A stretch of 64,000 nucleotides of DNA from contig JANFAH010000002.1 of assembly GCA_024663395.1 (NCBI GenBank), positions 5,332,001 through 5,396,000 of the forward strand, in the 5' to 3' direction. Position numbers and translations under genes: made by a program. A model generated the notes under the pieces. That model saw only the letters and a list, made by a program, of their open reading frames with translations, made no database searches and was not told the DNA's origin. How positions within the stretch are numbered: the stretch's first letter is position 1; each line of letters begins with the position of its first letter. This DNA is from Pisolithus tinctorius (Eukaryota > Basidiomycota > Agaricomycetes > Boletales > Pisolithaceae). Shown one piece after another: positions 45,831 to 58,134 of this stretch.

Positions 45831-46466
45831 TTTTATCGTAATTCCAGAGCCATACCTGCAACTTAGTGTCTGTGGGTGGTAAGCAAGTCTGCAGATCGCT
45901 ACTCCAGAGTCCTAGTACAAGCACAGAAAAAGAAAGGAGTCGCGATAACTTACAAGATTCCAGATGCGTTGGAGATCCTTGCACGAGATCACAAGCTAAC
46001 TCAGACTTGCTCCAAGCACCTCTCAGAAAGAGCAAAGGAGAGAGGAGACACTGAAACTGGAAAGATGATGACCCCCCCAAAAAAACGATTCGATTGTGAC
46101 ATCTGTGAAGAACTGAAAAGAGTGAATCGATCAAATCATCGATCCAAGTCATTTGTCCCCGTATGGAGGGCGCGGCTATATCCGAGACGGAACGGAGCGG
46201 AGCGGGACGGGCATGATTCCTTCCCATCGACGGCGTTGATGGGCATTACAAACCACCCTCCAGTCTGGCTAGATAGTAGGCGACCTTGGAGCTACGTGGA
46301 ATAAACAGAATATAGAAACAACATACGGGAATTATTAGACATCGTATTCACTGATACGATACCAACGCCGACGCGCCAGCGTCTCGGGATCGTTAACAAG
46401 GACACCGACGCATCGGCACCACTTCCAACTCGCCACTCCGTAAACACCTCCCATAGTCACCTCCGT
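45831..46466. other. Intergenic stretch without supported gene
   Basis: Frames on both strands near 45870-46300 lack recognisable signatures. Probably the promoter of the preceding minus-strand gene and the 3' flank of the OGT-like gene. Confidence 0.45.
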
Positions 46467-49400
46467 CTACTCCTCGTCGTCCCGAACCCGTATACACGTA
46501 TCCTCGCCATATTCAAACTGTCTCCCCTCAACCCACCGTTTCCACGCAGCGGCGTACCCCTTCTCCAAGTTCCGCGTCCACCGCGCCGTATCAAAAAGAG
46601 GCATCGATCTACGAGTCAGAAATAGCTGTTTGCGAAGCTCCATTAGCTCCCCTAAATCTTTGCCATCGCCGTTATACAAGAATTCGGAGCCAACTGCAGC
46701 GGATGAGCCCCCGCCTGCCTTGATATTGCGGAACGAGCTGGGGGTCTGAATGGTCATACCGTGACGCCGAAGGGAATTGGCAAGCGTCACAGCTCTATCT
46801 TCGTACTCCTCCCGACTGTGTACGACCATTTGCTCGCCTAGATCTGTTGCATACGCGACACTGGCTGCTACACGAGACGACATTTTATGCCTGTGACTTG
46901 GCCATGCACATGCAATGATCGGTGTACCAGACCATAGAACACTGAAAATGATTAGTAGTTTCAATCAAGGCAGGGAATAAAAAGAAGGGACGAGATCACC
47001 CACTCAGTTGCGACAGTGTGTGCGCTGCACTGTACGATACGTAGTCCGTCAGCCTCATCAATGACAGCTGCTCTCTGCGCATACGAAAACCGCAACATAC
47101 CTCAACAGTATCCAGTACCAAGTCTGCCACTCTACATCGATATATATGTACTTCCTTTACAGCAACATCCGTAAACCGAACGCGAGATGCGACTTCAGGC
47201 CCAGCCCATGCAGTGGCAGTTCGTATGAGGTTAGCTTCGCCTGCCGCGGGGAAACGGAGCAGCCAGAGGATACTCCTTGGCACCCGATACAGGATGCGGA
47301 GCCATGTCCAGAATATTAACTGACGAAACCATCTGAGATCGAGAGCAACGAAGAAAGTGAGGCGGACTTACAGGGTCAATCTGTGTCAGTAGTGTCAGTG
47401 TCGATTACGGTCATTTGGTGAGCAACGCCGAAAATTAACGATACCTTATAGAGCTGGTATCAAGAACTCATCAGCCGGGGCACGAATAGAGGGGCGGTAC
47501 CCCATACCTGGTTAAAATTCGCGAATATGACCACATCCCTAGGGGCACAATCATCCACGGTACGTAGCTTGGCATAACACGCTAACTTACTTCGGCAAAT
47601 CTGGAAAGATGGAAATTCGCGCTTCTTCGCGTCGGCGCATTTCGGCGAACCATAAGTCGGTTGGAGATCCAGGGTTGGAGGGTAAACTCTGCTCATCATG
47701 GCAGTAAGATTGTTTATGATCTGTGACAAAGAAGGAATGCTACAAGTTGTTGGAAAACATTGTTAGAAGAGTGTTGGTATGTACGAGTGCAGGATAACTC
47801 ACGGGCATGTAGATAGGGCATTCGGTACTGGGGGGAGGAATGTTTCAGCAAGTGGACACATTCGACTAGACGACGTACAAGATCCAATTTGTTGCTGGAG
47901 AAGACGGGTCACATCCTTCATTGACGGGAACACCAACGTCGGGACGACTGTCATCCCTTATTCTTGATGCACATCGTGCCGGGCGCGCGCTAACCGTTGC
48001 GAATAGGTCCCGAGGACAAGCCACCTCGTCGCAAACCAAGTAGTCGCACCAACCTGAGACCGTTTCAGACACCACTGCCGCACATCGGTGGATGCCGAGG
48101 TACATACCGGCTGCCAGGGTTCCGGCGTATCCCATAAGCGAAATCTGCACCGGGCAAGGACGTGCTGCAAAAACCTCGTTCCTCGCTCCTTTGGTGTACC
48201 CACCCAGATTAACAACTAAAAGCAAAAGCGTGGGTCTCACTGTAGGATTCAATCGAAAACACACTCACGGATATGGATCTGGTCTTGTACAATTTTGTCG
48301 ACGATGGCACTAGCAGACCATGACGAAACGTCAGTGAAACGGAAGGCTGTCTGGCGTTCGTAGTGTTGTCTGTGAAGAGAACCGTCCGAGGGACTCGTGG
48401 CATAAAGAAAAACGTTGAACTGTTGGCCGTTATGTAGAGAAAATACAGATTTCATGAGATGCGTCAGCGGATGGTCACTGCGGAAGGGTGATCAATGAGA
48501 TGTGTTGTAATGGGGAACTACTCGCATACTTGTAGTCGCTAGACACATAACCGATGTTGAGCTTCCCGCAAACGGGAGGAGGCGGAGGCGGGTATACGAC
48601 AGCAGTTTTGTTGGTATACGTTGTGGTAGTGTAGAACGCATTGATAGCGTTCCGGTGTGCAATGAGACGTATTGTTCGAGATGTGAGCGGTAACGTGAAC
48701 TATCAAATATGTAGCTCCACGTCTGCAACTGAGTCACATGTACTTACGGTATGGAATGGTAGTATGAAGGGCAACTTCGGATACCCTAGGGATGACAGGA
48801 CACCAGAGATGGGAAGGGTCACTCGGTTGGCGAGTGACAGCGAAGGTTGTGGCGTATCAGCGCGAACGGCTTGACCATATGACTTGATGTACCAAGTGCG
48901 CTGCATACGCGACAGGCACCACTCCAAGAGCCGTGTCAAGAAACTTGCTTCATTGTGATTGACTGACGTCACCGATGAGTCGTTCGCGAAGAACAGCTGA
49001 AATCGCTGTATCCACTCTTTTTCTTCAACAGGGAAGAGTGATCGTCCGCAGGCAAGTCGCACCAAAGCCATCCATTCCTCCAACGGCTTCGTGCGTAGGA
49101 GCCCCGTAACCTGGGTATCTGACAATTGCTTCTCACAGACTTCTATCGCCTTCCGCATCCAAACGTCTGACAGAGCAGATCAGCGTCGCATGGAATGAAA
49201 CCTCACGTCCACGTCACCTCTCTCTCCCCATTGGCAGACAGCATTCATGGAATGGCTAAGACCGCAATACGCGTCAGAGAAATTAGGGTTCACCGAAACG
49301 GCACGTAAATAGTAGGGTACGGCTTCCGCGCATTGGCCCTGTTACGAAATGGGTCAATGCTCGAACGTCGAGAACGATAACCGAGTCTTACCGTATCCTT

Positions 49401-50952
49401 GAGCGTATTCGCCATGTTTACCAAAGCAATGTCCAAGTCCGGGTGAACCGAAAGCGTGTAGTGAAATATTCTCCAAGATCACAACCTGAGTTGCAGAGTG
49501 ACAGGACATCGAGTGAGTGGAGGACGTACCCAATTGCATGCGTAGTATGACCTGCGTCCTTGAGCAGAGAGCCCAAGTTAGATAATAGATGAGGATGCGT
49601 CGGATCGACTTGCAACCCCTTTTCGTAATAGAGTCGTGCAATATCACGTCCGCTCATCGGTTGACCCTGAGGGCCGGTAACGGTTTCTCCAGGGCCAAGT
49701 CCGCAGAGCATGACGCCTATGTCGTTATATATGCAAGCATTAGGGAGCAAAGAAGCAGCGATATAGTGTAGCAATAGGACGATGCTGTCCGTCGTGAAAT
49801 AAGATTTCTTGCGTTGACCTAGAAGCATAGTACAGTCCGTAGATTGATAGCGTCGAGCGAGACTTAGAAGTACAGAAGCGGTTGCGGTCTTGATGTTCGT
49901 CGAGTATTGGTCATTTGCGGAGTTGGCGAGGCACGTAGTGAGGATGTTGGGAGAGTTGCCTTTCCGGGACGAGAACAGCAAAGCAGACAGGTGGAAGATC
50001 TGCTCCGGGAATAGGATGAGGTTGGGTAGGCTCCCCGTCGCTGGGTCGACCAAGGCTCGCGCCAGGTCGTCACCGGCATCGTGGACAGCTTGCATGACGT
50101 CGAAGTCCAGGTTACCTACACGTGTAAGAATACTAACATGACCACCTGACTTGAGGGCGCTGGCTATGTAAGGTGGCACACGAGACTCTCGGACAAAGGA
50201 CAAGGCAAGCCCTATGGTCCACGCCGCTAGAACGAAGTCCTGGTAGGTCACTTTGGAGGTAGAGCAGGGCGATTGCGGCGATTGGATCACCACTTCGATG
50301 GCGCGCATGTAACACTCAGTGGTCGCTGGCATAGTGTTGTCAATTCTATGCATAAGGTTCGCGATGTTCACAAGGACATTGAACAAGCGATGGACGGTTT
50401 GAGGATTTACCGGTGAAGACAACCGACCGTCGCCAGAGATAAGTTGACTGCAGGTGTGGCGGCACACATCCATGGTCTTCTCGGGCAGCGACGGAGACAC
50501 CAACAGCACGCCGAGGATGTTGTCCTAGGTCAACGTAAGCCATTTGAAACGTGCTGCGACAGAGAGACACCTACAAGAAGATCCCAGTCCGGGCATCCAC
50601 GCGCTGAGGACTGAAGATTGTCAGTCAACTCCCCAAGAGAGTACATAACGGTTGGAAAACAAGGAAGAGACATAGCACGATTTTGAAGTACAAGCCAGCC
50701 GGGCGTCAAGGGCGAACAACAAACCTGTCAAAAAAGGGTAGCACTGACATGAGATGAAACCAGTGGTTGTTCCGTAAGCTCGGAGCCCAACTGGTGTATT
50801 TGATTAGTCGGGTGGGGACATGTATGGACGACAAGGTGAGATATTGTGGAGAACGTAGCCTCGGCATCTCGGCAGACAGACGGGAGGGCGCACCCCGAAA
50901 GATAAATGAGGCACCCCGTGAACTCGGCTACCCTCTTTTTACTCCACTCCAT
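46467..50952 (-). CDS. OGT-like UDP-GlcNAc protein glycosyltransferase (GT41, TPR)
   Basis: The first exon probably starts at 50952 ([14 protein letters not shown]) and joins at a GTCAGT..ACAG intron (about 50724-50750) to [20 protein letters not shown]. The TPR part includes [20 protein letters not shown] near 49560. The catalytic half includes [13 protein letters not shown] near 48540, [40 protein letters not shown] near 48160, [20 protein letters not shown] near 47280, and VLWSGTPI with [20 protein letters not shown] near 46930-46850. It ends [16 protein letters not shown]. About ten exons, all GT-AG. GT41 enzymes add GlcNAc (or fucose in SPY types) to Ser/Thr of nuclear and cytosolic proteins. 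The start lies about 120 bp from the CDC16 stop. No lesions noticed. Confidence 0.85.
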
Positions 50953-51069
50953 GCGTCATGGCATACTTCGACTGGCATAGGTGGAAATACAGCCATTTTG
51001 GAACTTGGGTGGTTTTTGGAAGTTAGCGCAACCTACATCCCAGAGCTGTACCCCTCCACATCGCGGTGC

Positions 51070-53820
51070 TTAACCAACATTCATAGCTTCCTCCGAGCGG
51101 TTGCCATCGCCCGGCCTAGCCTCAACCCCCTTTTTGGTAAACTTGTTTTTCAACGAAGCCATCATGTCCCTGAACGCCTCCTCCCCACCCGGATATACTC
51201 TCTCCCACGAACCACACGCAATATTTGATTCTAGTGCGAGATTTAGCAACTCGATTATATGATTATTTATAGGATCAATGCTCAGCGCCTGTGATCATCC
51301 AATTAACGGACTTTCCGTCAACACAGGCAACCCACTTACTTCGTGGTACTTGACGATCGCTCTATCTACTTCGTCCTGGAAATGGTACACCATTCCAAGG
51401 AAGCCTAGACCTTGTCGATGTTGAGGTTCTATCTCTAAAACCCGTTGGTAATTCTTTTTGGCTTTCTCGTAATCTCTACACCAGGATAAAATTAGGGTGA
51501 CTATCCATGACTTCTCGCTTTGCAACCTACTTGAGCTTCCGGAAGCATGTTCCAAGATTCAAATACGTCGCTGTCCACGATCGTTCCGAACTCTGAGTGA
51601 TTTGTGCGAGCTCGAGCGAGCGCTCAAATAGTTGAGCCGCTTTTTGGTATCTTTGTAGGCGGTTCAGTACCTCAGCAACTTGAGTCACAGGTGAGACATA
51701 CTCTCCACGAGTGAAGGCCATCACTCCCAACTCGTTAATCAATAGAGGGTCGCTGTCACACGCAGCGTGCGCGGCATGTAAAGCCTCGTCGGCTAACTGG
51801 TGATTCGAGAGCACTATCTGCTCCATGCCGATGAAAAGCAAAGGCAAGTGCGAGCTATGTTTATTAGCAACATAAGTCACCCGTAGCCCAAGGGAACATA
51901 CCCCAAAAACATTCGCGCGCAGGTCGAGTAAGCGGTCACGGCATGGTCGTGTTCTCCTTCCATTGCAAACGTATGGGCGAATGCTATCCACGCAGGTGCA
52001 AAGCGAGGGTCCATCAGAGAAGTTTTGCTTATTTGCAACTCAGCACGCCAAGTCAACCTGTAGATGGGAAGACGTTATACCTAAAGTATTGCCTTGCTTG
52101 CGACCACTTGTCGGCACTGAGATACCATACCCCAACGGCATACCAACTAATGGGGTTCTCTGGTTCTTTGTCCACAAGCTCGTGCGCCAAAACAAAAAGT
52201 TTTGATCGCAAATGGGAAAGGTGATACATGCATGCGATATGCAATGGCAATGTGGCATCGTGGAATGTCACAAGCTCAAGAATCCTAGGAACGAACAGGA
52301 ATGAGACTGGAGATAACTCGTGGAGAACAGGGAATGACCTTGAGGTGATGGCGTAGCAATCTGCCCAGCGACGCTGCGTATACAGCGCATCTGCGAAGGT
52401 ATACAACACATCGGGGTTATCGGAAAGTCTGTAATCCTCCACTAATCGTTGACGGGTGAGAGCGTGCTCTTCTGCATGCTTGTATTTGCGCAAACGGGAT
52501 GTATACATTAATTGAATGAAATCGGCATCATCTGGCGTTTGTTGCTTGTAGGCAAGACCCTGAACGAACTCCCACTCTAATAAAACGGTCATTGAAGGTT
52601 ATGATAGTCCACCTACACGTTTCAAGACAACGCACCTTCGTCAGGGGTCATCATTTCTCCGCCAATGAGCTGACTGAATGCGTCATAGCACTTGACGTCG
52701 AGGGTGAGGGCTTCCATGAAGCACAACTTCGCTTGTTCTCCACGATTAAGCTTCAGCATAAGTATGCCTCGCAGATGACACATGGATGCCTCAACCTATC
52801 CAAATGAGAATTCATTCTGTGGAGTTCTGTTCATGGAGCTAACCTTGATACCGCCATCGACGTTGGGAACAGCGGCACCACTTCGTTCTGTACATGTGTC
52901 ACCTCGGCAGCCTGAGACCAAGAAAAAACAAACCCGAATGACGGAAAGGATTTGCCTCTCCAAGAATCTCCAATGCATCAGACCAGTTTCCTTGCCTTAC
53001 CTGGCATTGAGCGGCGAGGTATCGACAAGCAACGCTCATATCTACAAGCCTGGATACCCTTGTTTGAAGCTCTTCGGGAAGTTTAACGAGGGCCGCAGGA
53101 CCCATGGGTAGTCGTGGGGTTGATCCTGCCTGTGCCTCGATTTCCTTGCCCTTTCCCTTTGGGTCGAAGAAAACACTCCCTATTCCCGACACACCACTCA
53201 TCGGGTGAACAGCGCCGTTAGTCTCTCCTGGTTGCGAGGGTACGACAGCGGGGAACGGACGCGTCAGCAATCTTTCTGCGCGGGAGTACTGGTGAGTCAT
53301 GAAGTAGGTCTGGGCTAGCCAGAATGCATCGTTCGGATCGTCTGCATTTCGGATTAAACAAAAAAACCAAACAGGAAAAGATTCGATTTGACGTACTCGT
53401 CCACGAGAGGATTTTGTCGCCCCAGAACGAAGCTGTCTCGTACAGATGCTGCATCAACGCGTCGTGCCTCCACAGCCTCATCCTGTCGACCACTCCCCAC
53501 TCGCCATCCTCAGATTCTCCTCCTAATTCTGAGTCCTGAAAGACATCCGCCGTGTGGTTTGCGAGTGGATGACGACTGATGCTGGGTTGGGCACGCCGAT
53601 GACGCCTCGGGGACGACCTCGGAGAGTTATGAAGCATAGAGCAATTCGGGTCCAAGGCATACGGATAGGTGTTGCTCATTTCGCCAGTAAGAGAGCTCAC
53701 TATGGGTTGTGGGCCCAGGGAGAAAGACGAGCCGATCGAGCTCCGGTTCCGTGCGGTCGATGGTAAGCGCGGGACTGCGGGGACAACGAATGCCCCAGCG
53801 GGCGGTGGTGTGGAGGCCAT
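51070..53820 (-). CDS. CDC16: Anaphase-promoting complex subunit Cdc16/APC6
   Basis: Start [20 protein letters not shown] at 53820, then [28 protein letters not shown] and, after an intron, [23 protein letters not shown]-rich middle: [81 protein letters not shown]-terminal TPRs [12 protein letters not shown] and [20 protein letters not shown] lead to [20 protein letters not shown] and the stop at 51070. Cdc16 is a homodimeric TPR scaffold of the APC/C ubiquitin ligase that drives anaphase and mitotic exit in the nucleus. About ten short introns. The N-terminal Ser/Arg-rich extension fits mitotic phosphorylation sites. Intact as far as seen. Confidence 0.92.
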
Positions 53821-54064
53821 TATTGGCGCAGGTACGACCGTGACGAGAAGGAAAGCTCGTTGATTACTAAGCGACGAACGATCCCCCCCCTAAGACAGAA
53901 CTCGGCCTCGAGAAATCAAAGGGAGTACACTGAAGGCGAAGCAAAAGAACGTCGTCTGATGGGAAGGTGCGGTCCGTTTTGTTCCCTGCGTGGTCTTTCC
54001 CTTCTAACGTATCACTCTGTTTTTTTACCCACTTCATCTGTCGTGCTGTCGTCGTACTAATCCG

Positions 54065-54276
54065 AAACCCAGTTCGATGGCGAAAAGGCATTCATGACCA
54101 GTAAACTGAAGATCAAAGGCAACGCTATGCTAGCCACTAAATTAGCACCTCTACTCGAGGTCAGTCTCTAGGCTCTTCCGCAGTGACATGCTCGTCACTT
54201 ACATTAATCCTGTCTCTTGACCATAACAGACCGCCAGGGGAAAAGCCAAGCTTTATGTAATATCCTCCCCCGCTAC
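54065..54276 (+). pseudogene. Duplicated 3' fragment of the SCP2 gene
   Basis: Plus-strand DNA reads ETQFDGEKAFMTSKLKIKGN and AMLATKLAPLLE, then a GTCAGT..ACAG intron and TARGKAKLYVI. It matches the last two exons and the intron of the SCP2 gene at 41699-42412, in opposite orientation. The stop is lost, so the AKL end is read through. No upstream exons are present. The intron is retained, so it is a DNA-level copy. It lies between the CDC16 promoter and transposon copy 2. Confidence 0.88.
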
Positions 54277-54797
54277 TAGCATCAAGTCCAGCCTTATACA
54301 TGGATATAGCTTTACATAGCTTTACGATGTTTATATAAAGCAGTTACAAAGGTGAACCAAAGCAAGGCCAACGGACAATCAAGGAAAATCAAGGAATGAG
54401 GCCAGTAGTGATGACGTATGGCGTAAAATCTGCACATTTATTTTTCGCGGTCGCATCGCCACATCACCGCGTCCGTTCAGCCGCGATACCTATGTGCCGC
54501 GGCCTCACCACCGCGCCCAATCAGCCGCGTCACCCATACGTCGCGGCCTCACCGCCTCGCTGCCGCGCCTGTTCAGCCGCGCCCGTTACTTTCAACTATA
54601 CCACCATGTAATTGTATTATTGTATATAGTACATAGATGATGTTGCTCGTTGCAAACTCAGTGCAACCATAGAATAAATTTAATTGGAGAGCGTATTTCA
54701 TTTCTTCTGGTGCACTTGTTAATTCTCACTCGTCGTCGCCATACAGTGGGGAGGGGGAGAGTGTAGATATAATATGAGAGGAACAACATCAGATCTA

Positions 54798-55960
54798 CTA
54801 AGGACAGAGGGAGTGCAGGAAACTAAAGATCCTCTGCCAAATGAATGAATGAGCTGTGAAAGAAAAAGATGGGGAGGGACATATTAATACCTGGAATTCT
54901 CTCTGCGCAGACGGCTCCTCAACAATTTCAGTCGTCTCGCCCTCTAGGATTCCCCCTGGCAGCATCTCCTTCGGCACCAATCCCTCCCTGTCCTTGTGAA
55001 ATATAAGACTGGCTTCTACTTCTGCTTCGTGCATCCGGTTGCGCTTCTGTTCTTCGACGTCAGCTGCACATAGATAGTCTTCAAGTGCATGGAAAGCGGG
55101 TTGTGAAAGGAAGACTTGTAAGAGGCGGAGACGATTTTTGCAGATAAATCTTCAACACCAGCAGGTGTGGGTGCAGGTGCGGAGGAAGCCGGGGAAGTGG
55201 ATAACGTAGAATAAGACGGAGATGCCTCTGGGGTATCGGGAGCGGTGAAATACGAGGTGGGGATGGGGGTGCAGAGGAAGCCGGAGAAGTGGGTAACGTA
55301 GAGTAAGACAGAGACACCTCTGGGGTATCAGGAGTGGTGAAAAATTGGGCTGTACCTTGGCCATTGGATCCCTGTACCTCTGACAAAATTCGTCCGGAGT
55401 CATACCGACCTCAAACGCGCATGCATTCCTCTTCGCAACCCCGACCAACCCTGAGCTGCGTACCTGCCCTTTGACCGATCGTCCCTCGAGCTGATTCAGG
55501 AGTTGGGAGTCGTTCGGGTTGATACAGAACACAAACCAATTGTGTGTGTCTCCCGACGTATCAAAGAGCATATCGAGGGCAGCGCAGAACTCGCCTGCGA
55601 CGCACGGAGTACCTGTGTTCTGGGAAGTAGTGACGTCCTCATCCTCACGTTCTTCTTCGACGATGGGAGGAGTCATGCCAGTGGCAGCGTTGTTGCATGG
55701 CATACGACGAACAGTATTTTTCCAGGGTACCGGTGGCGGTGAAATACGAAGGCAGTGGGATGTATGTGGACTACAGGGGTAACGGATGGCGGTACGAGTG
55801 AGGGGGAGGATGGGGTAAAACGGTTCACGCTTGTGCGTCGCAGACGGTGGGAGGTTCATTCTCGGAGCGCTCGCCGGGGATCGCTCCTCTTCCCTGCGAG
55901 ATATCTTGTTGAAAAATGACAAAAAAAAGTCTGTCCGGTGTGACATCAACCTCGAATCCG
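54798..55960 (-). pseudogene. Captured chitin synthase fragment (myosin-motor class)
   Basis: Minus-strand frame with TPCVAGEFCAALDMLFDTSG, HNWFVFCINPNDSQLLNQLE, GRSVKGQVRSSGLVGVAKRN and FEVGMTPDEFCQRYRDPM. This is the end of the myosin-like motor domain of class V/VII chitin synthases. A second piece near 55030-54850 (RMHEAEVEASLIFHKDREGL, PKEMLPGGILEGETTEIVEE) fits the linker toward the membrane region. The catalytic QxxEY/QRRRW glycosyltransferase domain is absent. A roughly 85-bp block is tandemly doubled at about 55188-55350. It occupies the cargo slot that holds CWC22 in copy 1, so it cannot make chitin. Confidence 0.75.
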
Positions 55961-56035
55961 ACACTGAGAGTTGTACTTACCTTGTTATTATACTTAGTTG
56001 CGCTTCGAAATTAACTTATGAGTCAGGCCAAACGA
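55925..56035 (-). pseudogene. CWC22-derived remnant in transposon copy 2
   Basis: This stretch aligns to the exon-intron boundary of the captured CWC22 at about 12895-13015. Shared features: TCTGTCCGG and TGACATCAAC (intron acceptor side), the donor ACTTAC on the plus strand, and CTTATGAG further on. Identity is only moderate. It shows that the CWC22 capture predates the split of the two copies. Confidence 0.6.
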
Positions 56036-56131
56036 ACTTTGACTTCAATGAAGTCTTGTCAATTTACATGACGCGCCACCACATTTTCTACATACAATTA
56101 CAAAATGATGATCGATAACGCGTGATGAGGC

Positions 56132-57095
56132 CTACGTAGGTATAATGCTCTGGACAAGACGATCTCTAACATGAGTAATGAATCGGTGGGAGTGGGCGAG
56201 TGGTTTATTTACGTGCATTATATTTGAAAACATATACCTCTTGCAATCTTCGCCGACACGGCCAAACTGCAGTTTCTTGAAGAGATTAATAGCATCGTCG
56301 AAACTGTATGGGCTCCTTCCATTGAGGAGGAGTCGCCCCATGCCGTTCCACCACACTGCACCCCAGTCTTCTTCACACCCCTTGTGATCCTGACAGCGAG
56401 CGGCATGTACGATAGGGGGGGCCTCCACAGCGACTGTGTGGACGTACTCATCCAGGTGAGACCTGACATAAACGTAGGTGACGTAAGTTTCCATCCCCAT
56501 CCAGCGACAGTGAACCTTCTTGATCTTGGTCAGAGGGAGGTCGCAGAGCCTCATAAAACCTCTTTCAAAGAGCGCCCAAATCCTGTACTCGATGCCCAGA
56601 TAAATGAGTTCAGAAGGATGGAAGGAAAATGATTTCTCGATGATGCAAGAAGTAACAAAGCTGAGCAGGCATGTAGTGCATTGGAACTTGTGGATAAACT
56701 CTAGGAGGTTCTTGAGGTCATCTGCAGAATATTTAGCAGGTGGGCAGGGACTTTAGTAGGTGAAATCAGTAAGCGCATCAGAGCAGAAACTCGTAGACTT
56801 ACCACGTGAACTTGATCTCGAGGAACAAGTCAAAAATTTCTGTAGTGAGGAATCCGTCCTTCACAATAATCGGGTTCTGATCAGTGCGCCCCTCCCTGTC
56901 CTTGTCTTCCGGCACAAATTTTCCAAGTGAAAAGAGGTCAGAAAAGAAGGCTGACTCGTTGACCAAGATGTCGTGGTTGAGTTTGTAAAGGGAATCTTCG
57001 ACGAGGATAATGTACGTGCCGTTTTCAAAATAAAAGTCGGGATGGCGGGTGGCCGTCACGGTTGCTGGTGCTGAAGGACTACTCGATGGAGTCAT
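56132..57095 (-). CDS. BTB/POZ-domain protein of transposon copy 2
   Basis: Start MTPSSSPSAPATVTATRHPD at 57095, BTB core FYFENGTYIILVEDSLYKLN and HDILVNESAFFSDLFSLGKF. An intron near 56755-56805 (same position and phase as copy 1) leads to CPPAKYSADDLKNLLEFIHK, ending RDRLVQSIIPT. The frame is open throughout. Compared with copy 1 the protein has diverged clearly but keeps its length and the CQDHKGC motif (ARCQDHKGCEEDWGAVWWNG), consistent with selection before decay. A cullin-3 adaptor role is an inference from the BTB fold. Confidence 0.82.
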
Positions 57096-57218
57096 GATTA
57101 GGATGAAACGCTGGAGAGGATAGGCATAGAAAATTGTGCATCGATATTATGTCAGTTATTTGTTTGGCTGTATGTGGGTTTAGGCTTCATGTGTCCAGAC
57201 CTACGTACTCTGTTATCG

Positions 57219-57846
57219 ATGGCGACTTCGCTCCCAAGTGCCATCCCTCAGCTACCTGCAAACGCCACACCGTGGCCACCCAATCTCCTCACTGCTTTTG
57301 ATTCGCTATCTGAAATTTACCAGCGTGCTCTCCACGCCTGGACTCAAGAGGATAACGACTTGGTTCGCTTGGACTGCCACCTCGGCTTTCTGGAAGGTAA
57401 CGCGATGCATCTCCTTACTGCGATTGAAGAAGACCGTCTAGGATCCGATCTGTCTGACTGGCTGTCTCTGGCGGCCGAGTTAATTGGAAGACTGCATGCG
57501 GCACTTACATGTTATTGAGACAGCATGAGGACTCGGTGAGTACATTTGAACAAATGGCTGCTGACGCTAACAGTTCGTCACGCGAACTCATGATTAGTGT
57601 CAACGACACTGTAGGGATCCCAGAGCCTGTGACGGAAATTCACACCGGTTTACGAGGACGACCAAGGAAAGTCATCGATGTCGGCATTCTCGAGGAGGCC
57701 GTTTCAACTTCAAGGCAAATCCACACCACCGAGCTTGCGCGCGTCCTTGGAATCCATAGAAACACCCTGCGTTCTTACATGAAGTCTCACGGCATCGAAC
57801 GAAGATACACAAAGATTACAGATATGGAGCTCGATAACCTTGTTAC
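57219..57846 (+). pseudogene. DDE transposase of copy 2, truncated
   Basis: MATSLPSAIPQLPANATPWP from 57219 aligns to the copy 1 transposase. A TGA at 57516-57518 replaces the Arg codon of the YRDSMRT context (CGA to TGA). The second exon (GRPRKVIDVGILEEAVSTSR, IHRNTLRSYMKSHG) runs until the Copia LTR interrupts it just after MELDNLV. The catalytic domain is not in the window. Confidence 0.88.
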
Positions 57847-58117
57847 TGTTGAAGTGTTACCACCTTTACCTGACTTTTGCTTACATTGTACAAGCTTACA
57901 TAATAAATCTTCGCACTTAGGATGTTTGTTTTTCCTTCAGGTGTACCTCAGACTTCTTCTAACTGAAGCCTGAGGTAACTGTTCTCCTTGTTAATTAATA
58001 GCTACCTTACTGACTTACTACTGTAGTCCCCTTCCTAGGTTAGCTGTGAATATAGACTTCTTCTAACTGAAGCCTGAGTCTCCTTCCTAGGTCCCTCGTC
58101 TCGGCCTCCCTTCAACA
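57847..58117 (+). mobile_element. 5' LTR of a Copia retrotransposon (271 bp)
   Basis: Begins TGTTGAAG and ends CTTCAACA, the short terminal inversion of LTRs. Followed directly by a primer-binding site. The likely target duplication starts at GTTAC (57842-57846); the right copy is outside the window. It contains a 23-bp direct repeat ACTTCTTCTAACTGAAGCCT near 57950 and 58055. Confidence 0.88.
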
Positions 58118-58134
58118 GGTTATGAGCCCCGAGC
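58118..58134 (+). promoter_or_regulatory. Primer-binding site, half-tRNA-iMet type
   Basis: GGTTATGAGCCCCGAGC lies directly after the LTR. Its complement contains CTCATAA, the anticodon loop of initiator tRNA-Met, and not a tRNA 3' CCA end. Priming from an internally cleaved initiator tRNA is known for Drosophila copia. Confidence 0.7.

Larger units (their letters stand above)
54417..57846 (+). mobile_element. DDE/BTB transposon, partial copy 2
   Basis: Starts with the same TATGGCGTAAAATCTGCACA as copy 1 and a GC-rich sub-repeat zone to about 54600, then a chitin-synthase fragment, a CWC22 remnant, a BTB gene and the first part of the transposase in the same order as copy 1. It is cut at 57846 by a Copia element; the other end lies outside the window. 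Confidence 0.88.

Noticed and set aside
54798..55960. Real chitin synthase gene
   Set aside because: Only the motor end and linker are present; the glycosyltransferase catalytic motifs are absent.
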